A stretch of 64,000 bases of DNA from Kribbella sp. VKM Ac-2568 (lineage in GTDB: Bacteria > Actinomycetota > Actinomycetes > Propionibacteriales > Kribbellaceae): NCBI RefSeq assembly GCF_004345365.1, contig NZ_SLVF01000014.1, forward strand, positions 186,001 through 250,000, given 5' to 3'. Made by a program: the position numbers and the translations under genes. Positions within the stretch are counted from its first letter, which is position 1; each line of letters begins with the position of its first letter. Shown one piece after another: positions 1 to 7,343 of this stretch. Under the pieces are notes generated by a model. The model was not told where the DNA came from and ran no database searches. It saw only the letters and a program-made list of their open reading frames with translations.

Positions 1-1973
1 ACGGAGTCCATAAGACTTTTCACGGCCGCGATATTATTTCCGAGCCAATCAGGATCACGATGATTGAACAGGATGGTCTGGATCCGTCGCCCAGAGTAGG
101 AGATATCCGCTTGCCGCGCGGTCTGCATCTTCGAGGCCGCAGTAATAGCCAATTTCGGATGGGTGCGAATATTGACACCGAGGACATCCGGTTTGACGTG
201 CTCTCTCTCATAACGCTCGATATCGTACCTTATTTCCTGCTCGACCGTGGCGAGGTGATGGAACCACTCACGCATCTCATCTGTCATCCAGATCCGGGTC
301 AGATCCGCATATCCGTTCCTGTATCCGAACCACCTTCCCATTTGGAGCAACGTGTCGTATGCAGATGCAGTACGCACGAAGAACGACACTGCCAGCCCTT
401 CCAGGGTCAGTCCACGCGACAAAGTGTTACCACCCACAGCTACAATCACTCGCGGATCGCTATCATCGAAGTTCAACCGCTCGGTGCTGCGCGAGTTATC
501 GGTTACTACCACTGCATCTTCTGCGACCGCCGGCAACAGCGCCAGGACATCGTCCCACTCCACCGCTGACTGTCCGAAGTCCGACGCCGGAACCCTCTTG
601 CATTCCTCCTGCCAGACAAATTCCAAGGCTGCGACGAGATCTGCGTCGCGCCGTGCGAGCGCCTTCGCGAGTGATTCCAGGTGACTGCTGATCGCCTCAG
701 CCAAGCGTTCGTGCACATCGATGTGTTGTGAAGTGTGAACGAGCGCCGTCGCATGGCGATTGCCTTTGGCGCGGATCCTGCGCGCAGCGGTACTCAGCAG
801 GAAGTACTTCAGCGCCTCATCCAGGCTCGGCGTGATCGTCGGTTCGAATTCATGCCGGGTAGCCGCCCCGCGAGGGCGGAGCCCGTCGATCTCCTCGATG
901 GCGACGCTGCGGACGAAGTCATGGCCGTCGTCGCCGACGTCCTCCGCATCGAACTCAATCGGCTCCCGCCCAAAGATCGCCTCGGGCCCGATATAGATTT
1001 CCGGCCTGGGAAGGTCAACGATGAAGTCCCGCGGGTACAGATCCTCATAATTCTTCGGATCAATCAGAACATTGGCGAACGGCGTTGCCGTGTAGCCGAC
1101 ATAGGCAGACTTCGGAAGCTTGTTGACTATGCTGCGTATCAGGCTATTTATCGTACTTGGCTGGCGGTCCGGCTTCGCGGTATTGACAGTCGCTTGGTCC
1201 GCCTCATCATCGATGATGAGTACTGGACAGTCCGCGAGGACATTCGCACGCGCTGCGAACAACCATTTGTTCAGGGCACGCAGCCTGGGTCCGTTCTTCT
1301 TCACGATCGCCAGCACCCGCTGGTTCCGCGTAGCCAGCAGGGCATCCACATTTGCGGTCGCGCGGAAGTCGCCTTCGTTGGTGAGACGGTTCCACAAGTC
1401 GGGATTCCGCTCCCAGAGCTGCTCGTTCAGGCGGTCCTGCGTCTGCTGGCGGAGTGCGTCGTGGATGCCGGACAGGACGATGAAGAATCGATAACCTGCA
1501 TCCGCGGCCTTCGCGATCACGGCCGTGAAGTTCGTCGTCTTGCCACTCTGCACATACCCGAGGACAAGGCCACGACATTGATAGTCAGTCTGGCCATGAG
1601 GATTGGGCAGTTGGGCAACGACCTTGGTTGAGGCGTCATCCAGGTCGCGTAACGCGTCTCCTCCCCACCCGTCAGCCTCAAGGATCTCGACTAGCGAGGT
1701 CCAGTTCTGGTCTTCGGCCCGCGGTCCGGCGTACCAGGACTCGATGTTTCCGGCAACCACCGCCCTCGGATTCTGCGCCGTCTGAATCTGCTCGGCCAAC
1801 TCCCTGATCCGTGCGGCCGCAGCATCCACCCGGGCATGGTCGATGTACTCCCGGGCTTCCGCGACCGCCTGCTCGAGGCTGACTCCGCGACCGTCGCGCA
1901 TCGTCCGAGCGAGGTTCCGGATCACTGGATCGTCGGCGCTCAAAGCATCCAGATCACTGAATGACTCACTCAT
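1..1973 (-). CDS. Z1-domain ATPase/putative endonuclease, 3' end outside the window
   Basis: Read from the reverse strand, an uninterrupted frame runs from ATG at 1973 to the left edge (657 codons, no stop). It carries the hallmarks of Z1 proteins found in MORC-associated restriction systems: a P-loop GYVQSGKTTN (about residue 145), a Walker B-like LIIDDEAD, the string YVGYTATPFANVLID, and further on GGNTLSRGLTLEGL and LLQMGRWFGYR, which look like helicase-type motifs. A GGCAGGTGG ribosome site lies just before the ATG. It is divergent from the methyltransferase gene. Expected role (family knowledge): the ATP-driven motor or effector subunit of a restriction system. The C-terminus and any following genes are not visible. 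Confidence 0.88.
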   Translation of the reverse strand, partial: MSESFSDLDALSADDPVIRNLARTMRDGRGVSLEQAVAEAREYIDHARVDAAAARIRELAEQIQTAQNPRAVVAGNIESWYAGPRAEDQNWTSLVEILEADGWGGDALRDLDDASTKVVAQLPNPHGQTDYQCRGLVLGYVQSGKTTNFTAVIAKAADAGYRFFIVLSGIHDALRQQTQDRLNEQLWERNPDLWNRLTNEGDFRATANVDALLATRNQRVLAIVKKNGPRLRALNKWLFAARANVLADCPVLIIDDEADQATVNTAKPDRQPSTINSLIRSIVNKLPKSAYVGYTATPFANVLIDPKNYEDLYPRDFIVDLPRPEIYIGPEAIFGREPIEFDAEDVGDDGHDFVRSVAIEEIDGLRPRGAATRHEFEPTITPSLDEALKYFLLSTAARRIRAKGNRHATALVHTSQHIDVHERLAEAISSHLESLAKALARRDADLVAALEFVWQEECKRVPASDFGQSAVEWDDVLALLPAVAEDAVVVTDNSRSTERLNFDDSDPRVIVAVGGNTLSRGLTLEGLAVSFFVRTASAYDTLLQMGRWFGYRNGYADLTRIWMTDEMREWFHHLATVEQEIRYDIERYEREHVKPDVLGVNIRTHPKLAITAASKMQTARQADISYSGRRIQTILFNHRDPDWLGNNIAAVKSLMDS

Positions 1974-2363
1974 ACAATCCACCTGCCGGGAATAGTGCAG
2001 CGCAGAGCCCCAGGCGTGAAAGGCATACTTCCGCGCGTGAAAGGCATACTTCCGCGCCGGTCTGCTTCTGGATGTGCCTGCCGGTCTATCCCCACGCGAG
2101 CCCCTCGTTAGTTTATGAAATCACTGTCATCGCGCTCCGTAGCCTGACGTTACCGTTGAGCGATGAGCTCCACCAGATACTCGGCGCACTGACGTGCTGG
2201 GTGGCCACGTTGTGCCACTAGCGCGTCTATCGTTCGGCTGCCTGCAGCGTTACGGCGCGCCACGACGGCACCCCTCCTCGGACGGGAAGCATCGGATGAG
2301 TGAGACCGTGTCGTCCGGCTCTGACCTCCTGGCGGCCCCTTAGACTGCGGCGAAGGAGTGATG
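1974..2363. promoter_or_regulatory. Divergent intergenic region of the restriction-like island
   Basis: This 390-bp stretch separates the Z1 gene from the methyltransferase gene and must hold both promoters. It contains the 21-bp tandem repeat and a locally AT-richer patch around 2105-2130 (GTTAGTTTATGAAATCA) that could hold a -10 element. I see no convincing gene in it; an open frame that crosses the repeat has low-complexity, non-actinobacterial-looking translation. Confidence 0.5.
2014..2057. repeat. Two exact tandem copies of a 21-bp unit
   Basis: The unit GTGAAAGGCATACTTCCGCG plus one C occurs at 2016-2036 and again at 2037-2057, with the identity extending two bases further left. It sits between the divergent Z1 and methyltransferase genes, so it could be a binding site for a controller protein. 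No inverted symmetry is obvious within the unit. The operator role is inference. Confidence 0.8.
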
Positions 2364-4313
2364 ATGACGACCGCTGGGCAACGCAAGATGGGGGTCAAGC
2401 TCGTTCGGGGCCCCTTCGTACGACTTGAACCGCATCCCGAGCACTGCACGACCGAGGAGTCATACCTAGAACTGTGTGACCGGCTACGCAAGAAATCTGG
2501 GCAGCTCCTCGCCGCAGATCTGTTCGCTGGCGCTGGTGGTCTCAGCCACGGCTTGGAACAGTCAGGCATGCGTGTCGTCCTAGCCGCCGATCACGATACT
2601 GAAGCCTTGGAGACACATCGTCACCATTTCGGTGGCCTGATGGTCGACTGGGATCTCGGGGATCCGCGTGTCGTCGAGAAGGTCGCTCATCTGGTCAAGA
2701 AAGGTGGGGTGGACGTCCTGGCGGGCGGACCGCCCTGTCAGCCGTTCTCGAAAGCTGGAAGGTCGGGCATTCGACACCGAGTCCGGCAGGGCCTTCGCGA
2801 GCCGATCGATCAACGCCGGGATCTCTGGCGTTCCTTCTTGGAAGTTGTCCGCCTTGCCGGCCCGTCGGCCGTGATCATGGAGAACGTTCCGGACATGGCG
2901 CTCGACCGCGAGATCTTCATCCTGCGAACGATGGTGCTTGAACTGGAGCAGATGGGTTACGCCGTCGAAGAGAGAATCGTCGACACCTGGCGTTACGGCG
3001 TTCCACAGTTCCGGCAGAGGCTGATCCTTGTCGCATTGCGGGATCGTCAGGTCTTCGAGTGGCCTGCGGAGACGGAGAAGAAGGTCACGGTCAGCAATGC
3101 CATTTCGGACTTGCCACCCGTTGCAGGTGGCTGGCGGCCGGCCGGTGGCGCCGAGGGATGGGCGGAGTATGACGGCCCGGTCACTGAGTTCCAGAAGGCC
3201 ATGCGCCGTCAGGTTGACCCCGACGCCCACAAGAAGGTTTACGACCACATCACTCGCCCTGTCCGTGAGGACGATGCGGTTGCGTTCGAGCTACTCGGCT
3301 CGAATATGCGCTACTCGGAGCTGCCGGACGAGTTGAAGCGCTACAGGGATGACATCTTCGACGACAAGTACAAGCGCTTGGACGGTGACGACCTCTCGCG
3401 CACGATCACCGCGCATATCGCCAAAGACGGCTACTGGTATATCCACCCTGTTCAGAACCGTACGCTGACGATCCGCGAAGCTGCCCGCCTCCAGACATTC
3501 CCGGATCACTTTCGTTTCGCCGGTCCGCCGTCCGCGGCCTTCCGTCAGATCGGAAACGCCGTCCCGCCCCGCTTGGGAGCAGTGATCGGGGCCGGCATAC
3601 AGGAGGCTCTCGGCCGGGGCCAGCGCGCTGATTTCACCTCTGAAGAACTTGCCGCAAGCCTGGCCGCCTGGTTCCAGGCGACAGAACATCTCTTTCTGCC
3701 TTGGCTCAAGGCCGAGAACCGTTGGCAGGTTCTGATGGCCGAGCGTCTGCTGGACCGCGCTCCGACCACTAGCATCAACTCGCTGTGGCCGTTGCTGCAA
3801 CGGTGGAAGTCGCCGCGTGACGTCGCTGACCATCAAGAAGAGCTGCTGATGATGGGCGGCTGGATAGGGCGCGAAGGACGAGCATCAGCAGTCGGCCAGA
3901 TCGCTACGGCGTTAACAGGACGCGGTGAACCACCGCTCGACGACGCAACTGTACGCCAGCTCGCGACGGAGCGACTGGTCACGGAGGCGGAAGCCGATCT
4001 GGCGTCCCTCGTTGTCCCTGAAGGTGCAGCGGATGACGGAGAAGAGCCGGTCCTCGTCACCAAGGGAGTCCTCAGAGTGGCGGCACGGTTCGTCGGCGAA
4101 ACAATCGACCGTCGCAACCGGAAGACGGACGGGAGGCTGGCCGTCGCGCGGATGATTGGCTATGGCTTCGCCAGTCGGCAGGCGCATCTTGCCCTCATCG
4201 AGCTCGCGTCGGACATCTGCGGTCCGACTGAGCCTGCGTGCGATAGATGCCCGCTCAGCCGTGCGTGCAGCTCCTCCCCCGTCACGATGGACGCGGCAGG
4301 TTCATCGGTCTAG
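2364..4313 (+). CDS. DNA (cytosine-5-)-methyltransferase fused to HhH-GPD (EndoIII/MutY-like) domain
   Basis: Residue numbers count from the upstream GTG at 2358. The N-terminal two thirds is a C5 methyltransferase: motif I DLFAGAGG (54-61), motif IV GGPPCQPF with catalytic Cys127, motif VI ENVPD (175-179), and QIGNAVPP (397-404). After it, about residues 445-637 match a MutY/EndoIII-type glycosylase: RWQVLMAERLL, WPLLQRWKSPRDVA, a candidate catalytic Asp591 in KTDGRLAVARMIG, and a final C621-x6-C628-x2-C631-x5-C637, the iron-sulphur loop spacing of endonuclease III. The helix-hairpin-helix LPGVG element is degenerate. AAGGAG at 2353-2358 overlaps the GTG, so ATG 2364 is the better start. The gene ends 12 bp inside the convergent MORC gene. 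Likely role: protects host DNA and perhaps repairs deaminated 5-methylcytosine. Confidence 0.92.
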   Translation: MTTAGQRKMGVKLVRGPFVRLEPHPEHCTTEESYLELCDRLRKKSGQLLAADLFAGAGGLSHGLEQSGMRVVLAADHDTEALETHRHHFGGLMVDWDLGDPRVVEKVAHLVKKGGVDVLAGGPPCQPFSKAGRSGIRHRVRQGLREPIDQRRDLWRSFLEVVRLAGPSAVIMENVPDMALDREIFILRTMVLELEQMGYAVEERIVDTWRYGVPQFRQRLILVALRDRQVFEWPAETEKKVTVSNAISDLPPVAGGWRPAGGAEGWAEYDGPVTEFQKAMRRQVDPDAHKKVYDHITRPVREDDAVAFELLGSNMRYSELPDELKRYRDDIFDDKYKRLDGDDLSRTITAHIAKDGYWYIHPVQNRTLTIREAARLQTFPDHFRFAGPPSAAFRQIGNAVPPRLGAVIGAGIQEALGRGQRADFTSEELAASLAAWFQATEHLFLPWLKAENRWQVLMAERLLDRAPTTSINSLWPLLQRWKSPRDVADHQEELLMMGGWIGREGRASAVGQIATALTGRGEPPLDDATVRQLATERLVTEAEADLASLVVPEGAADDGEEPVLVTKGVLRVAARFVGETIDRRNRKTDGRLAVARMIGYGFASRQAHLALIELASDICGPTEPACDRCPLSRACSSSPVTMDAAGSSV

Positions 4314-5588
4314 CCCGAGGGCCTTCCAGAGGTCCGGGTTGCGCACCTTCAGAACCTCGAATGCCTGTGTGAGCGCTCCGAGTTGACCGGCTTCCATAGC
4401 GGCAGCTCGGAGTGAGACCCCGACGTCCCCCAGGTCGACCTGCCGGCGGTCGGACGTGGTTGCAGCAGGCTTTGAACGACTGGCTTTCCGGTAGGTGTCA
4501 TCAGCAGTTACGCAGAGCTCATGAACCGGCCGCTCCAGCATCTGCTTGAGCGAAGGCGGGATATTGACCCGCATCTTGGCAACGTTGATCTGGAAGGCCT
4601 CGTCCAGGTCAGTGTCGAAGTCGAGCGAGGCACGCGCGAGCTTGGTGTGCTCGTCGACCGCGCGGAGGCCGCTCCAGCCTCCGAACTGGACCATGCGATT
4701 CGCACGATAGATATATAGCCCCTGTTGTCGATTCCATTTCAAAGGACCCGAGAGTTCCTCGAACTCGGCCGGGGACGAGAACTTGTTCTTGGGCGGCAGT
4801 ACGAAGCCGCGCATTGCAACCTCGCCGGTCGTCCCACCGACCTCCAGCTCGAAGAGCTGCGGAGGAAATGACACCGTCGCCAGCTCATCCACCGCGAAAG
4901 GATCCCATGGCTTCAACTTCTCACCGTTGACGGACAACACAAGTTGCCGGCCATCGGGTAGGCCAGAGATGAACCGGTGGAACACCATCCGGAGGTGCTG
5001 CGCAGTCTTCTGCGCCAAACCGGCCATCCGCCGACGACCCCACCCGGTCTCGGCCTGCCTGCCGGCCAGAACGCGGTCCAACTTCTGCCAGATGACCACC
5101 GTCCCCGGCCCCTCCCCCAACGCACTGGTCGCACGCCGGAGCAGCTCCGTTGGTTCGTCGTCAACGATCAGCCACTCATCCCACTCCTCGATCAGATCGA
5201 GATCGAGAGTCCTTGTACTGATCCGAGCCACCGACGCCGAGCGTCGTGAAGCAACCGTCAACCTGCGACATTGCGATAATGAAGCAGTCTTCAGTCCAAG
5301 CCCGAAGCGGCCCAAGTCGCCGCGACCGTACGCCCGGCGAGTGCCATATCTCAGCGCTTCTACCAACCCGTTCGCTGACATACCGTCACCGTCATCACTG
5401 ATAGTGACATACGATTCGCCGGGATCGAAGGCGATCTCGACGTCTACTCTTGTCGCGTTCGCAGCAACCGAGTTGTCCACCAAGTCAGCGATGGCCGTGT
5501 GGAAGTCGTAACCGATGTCTCGTAGGGAGCCGGTCAGGCGAGCTGCTGATGGCGTCACCTCTAGAGACTTCGGCAGAGTGCGGGACAT
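4302..5588 (-). CDS. MORC/MutL-like GHKL ATPase
   Basis: 428 residues. The GHKL ATP-binding fold is clear in the first 105 residues: N-box region AIADLVDNSVAA (32-43, Asn39), G1 DDGDGM (65-70) and G2 GRFGLGLKTAS (93-103). The rest is the MORC/MutL-type transducer and a C-terminal region without an obvious catalytic motif. A GGAGGT site precedes the ATG. Its stop overlaps the methyltransferase end by 12 bp, and it is divergent from vsr. Such ATPases are known companions of Z1, C5-methylase and Vsr genes in predicted restriction systems, so I read it as the ATP-dependent switch or DNA clamp of this one. Confidence 0.85.
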   Translation of the reverse strand: MSRTLPKSLEVTPSAARLTGSLRDIGYDFHTAIADLVDNSVAANATRVDVEIAFDPGESYVTISDDGDGMSANGLVEALRYGTRRAYGRGDLGRFGLGLKTASLSQCRRLTVASRRSASVARISTRTLDLDLIEEWDEWLIVDDEPTELLRRATSALGEGPGTVVIWQKLDRVLAGRQAETGWGRRRMAGLAQKTAQHLRMVFHRFISGLPDGRQLVLSVNGEKLKPWDPFAVDELATVSFPPQLFELEVGGTTGEVAMRGFVLPPKNKFSSPAEFEELSGPLKWNRQQGLYIYRANRMVQFGGWSGLRAVDEHTKLARASLDFDTDLDEAFQINVAKMRVNIPPSLKQMLERPVHELCVTADDTYRKASRSKPAATTSDRRQVDLGDVGVSLRAAAMEAGQLGALTQAFEVLKVRNPDLWKALGLDR

Positions 5589-5677
5589 GCCACCTCCATG
5601 ATCAGAACTAACGATTGCACGGGACCGAGAGCGTGGCTGGTAGATCTCTCGTGTGTCGAACGGAAGACTAGGTCATC

Positions 5678-6133
5678 GTGCCGACAACCCAGCCCGAACG
5701 ACCCGCGATGAAGTCGTGGGCCTCGTCACCAGCGGTCCGGCGCAACATGCAGGCGAACCGCGGCCGGGACACTTCTCCCGAGCTCGCGATCCGCTCCCTG
5801 CTTCACGCGCGCGGACTACGCTATAGGGTGAACGCACCTCTTGAGTTCGACCGTCGGCGCCGCGCAGACATCACGTTCCCGCGCCTCCAGCTCGCAATCT
5901 TCATCGATGGTTGCTACTGGCACGGTTGCGTCGAACACTTCCAGACACCGAAAACCAATATGGCCTTCTGGCTGCAGAAGATCGGGGCCAATCAGACGAG
6001 AGACCGGCATACGGACGGAATGTTGAGGGCCGCGGGGTGGACCGTGCTGCGCTTCTGGGAGCACGAGAAGCCAGAGCTGGTCGCCGATCAGATCGCCGAG
6101 ACTGTAGGACAACTACGCGAGCCTCGGACCTAA
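5678..6133 (+). CDS. vsr: Very short patch repair (Vsr) endonuclease
   Basis: 151 residues, the usual Vsr length. Visible family motifs are RSLLHARGLRYRVN, RADITF with the catalytic-type Asp64, FIDGCYWHGC (75-84), NQTRD and GWTVLRFWEHE. Vsr nicks 5' of T in T:G mismatches that arise when 5-methylcytosine deaminates, so it normally accompanies a C5-methylase. The GTG at 5678 gives the full N-terminus; ATG at 5708 is an alternative, and neither has a strong ribosome site. It is divergent from the MORC gene with an 89-bp shared promoter region. Confidence 0.93.
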   Translation: MPTTQPERPAMKSWASSPAVRRNMQANRGRDTSPELAIRSLLHARGLRYRVNAPLEFDRRRRADITFPRLQLAIFIDGCYWHGCVEHFQTPKTNMAFWLQKIGANQTRDRHTDGMLRAAGWTVLRFWEHEKPELVADQIAETVGQLREPRT

Positions 6134-6223
6134 GGGTCTACCGATCCAGTTATCAGCTGCAGCGATCGTATTGAGCGGATTCCCCTGTTGGACATCTGCA
6201 CTTGGCGGCGCGAGGTTGGAGGT

Positions 6224-7198
6224 ATGGACTTCACTCATCTTGGCCGGACCGGCCTTACTGTCAGCCGTATTTGCCTGGGCACGATGAACTTCGGGCCGCA
6301 CACGAGCGTGGAGGACTCCCACGCGATCATGGATGCGGCCCATGAGAAGGGGATCAACTTCTTCGATACCGCCAACGGGTACGGGCGGTCGATCTACCCG
6401 GGGCGTACTGAGGAGATCGTTGGTGAGTGGTTCGCGAAGGACCCGGCGAACCGGCACAAGACTGTGCTCGCTACCAAGGTGTACGGCGACATGGGCGAGG
6501 GGTGGCCTAACGAGGGCAAGCTCTCGGCGCTCAACATCCGCCGGGCACTTGACGCGAGTCTGAAGCGGTTGCAGACGGACTACATCGATCTGTACCAGTT
6601 CCACCACGTCGACCGGGCCACTCCGTGGGATGAGATCTGGCAGGCGATGGAGGTCGCGGTACAGCAGGGGAAGATTCTGTACGCCGGGTCCAGCAACTTC
6701 GCCGGGTGGCACATCGCCCAGGCGCAGGCGGCCGCGGACAAGCGCAACTACACCGGGCTCGTCAGCGAGCAGTCGATCTACAACCTGATCGTGCGGGACG
6801 TCGAGCGCGAGGTGCTGCCGGCCGCCCAGGAATACGGTCTCGGCGTCATCCCCTGGTCGCCGCTGCAGGGTGGTCTGCTTGGCGGTGTGCTCCGCAAGGA
6901 GAACGAGGGCGTCCGCCGGCTAGAGGGCCGCTCCAGGGAGACCGTGGAGAAGCTGCGCCCTCAGATCGAGCAGTACGAGGCGTTCGCGGACGAGCTCGGA
7001 CACGCGCCGGGAGATGTCGCACTCGCTTGGCTCCTCCACCAGCCGGCGGTGACCGGCCCGATCGTCGGCCCCCGCACGATGGAGCAGCTCGAGTCCGCAG
7101 TACGCGCGGTCGACGTCAAGCTCGACGACAAGGCCTTGGCCCGCCTCGACGAGATCTTCCCGGGCTACAAGACGGCCCCTGAGGACTACGCTTGGTGA
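6224..7198 (+). CDS. Aldo/keto reductase
   Basis: 324 residues, normal for the family. It begins MDFTHLGRTGLTVSRICLGT and shows the catalytic tetrad Asp48 and Tyr53 (FFDTANGYG), Lys85 (ATKVYGD) and His127 (YQFHH), followed by NADPH-site segments GSSNFAGWH and GPRTMEQLE. GAGG/GGAGG lies just before ATG 6224; a TTG 36 bp upstream is in frame but less likely. It is a soluble NAD(P)H-dependent carbonyl reductase of unknown substrate. A truncated second copy of its 3' half lies at 20835-21247 and a 21-bp trace of its tail at 7323. Confidence 0.93.
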   Translation: MDFTHLGRTGLTVSRICLGTMNFGPHTSVEDSHAIMDAAHEKGINFFDTANGYGRSIYPGRTEEIVGEWFAKDPANRHKTVLATKVYGDMGEGWPNEGKLSALNIRRALDASLKRLQTDYIDLYQFHHVDRATPWDEIWQAMEVAVQQGKILYAGSSNFAGWHIAQAQAAADKRNYTGLVSEQSIYNLIVRDVEREVLPAAQEYGLGVIPWSPLQGGLLGGVLRKENEGVRRLEGRSRETVEKLRPQIEQYEAFADELGHAPGDVALAWLLHQPAVTGPIVGPRTMEQLESAVRAVDVKLDDKALARLDEIFPGYKTAPEDYAW

Positions 7199-7224
7199 CA
7201 CTGATGGTGTGAGTACGGTCAGCG

Positions 7225-7262
7225 AATCGCCCGTACGCCGACCGGTCGGCGTACGGGCGATT
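7225..7262. terminator. Perfect 19-bp inverted repeat, rho-independent terminator
   Basis: AATCGCCCGTACGCCGACC is followed directly by its exact reverse complement and then TTGTTTGTTTG. It sits 26 bp after the aldo/keto reductase stop and is the probable terminator of that gene. A diverged copy follows the pseudogene copy at 21257. Confidence 0.85.
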
Positions 7263-7322
7263 GTTTGTTTGTCTCGAGAGCATCCCTACCCCTGCGGGGC
7301 GCCTACGAGTGACCGCTGCCCC

Positions 7323-7343
7323 CCGAGGACTACGCCTGGTGGT
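7323..7343 (+). repeat. 21-bp remnant identical to the 3' end of the truncated aldo/keto reductase copy
   Basis: The stretch around GAGGACTACGCCTGGTG matches the tail (PEDYAW-stop region) of the reductase fragment at 21228-21248 and nearly matches the intact gene at 7178-7198. It lies downstream of the intact gene and terminator and overlaps the end of the convergent pRiA4b-like gene. It looks like a scar of an earlier duplication; chance is unlikely but not excluded. Confidence 0.55.

Noticed and set aside
735-1631. Long plus-strand open frame opposite the Z1 gene
   Set aside because: The opposite strand has a continuous 657-codon frame with clear Z1 motifs; this frame has arginine-rich, motif-free translation and is the usual GC-rich antisense shadow.
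1961-2221. 86-codon plus-strand frame across the tandem repeat
   Set aside because: No ribosome site, repeat-derived sequence and composition unlike the neighbours; the region must house two divergent promoters.
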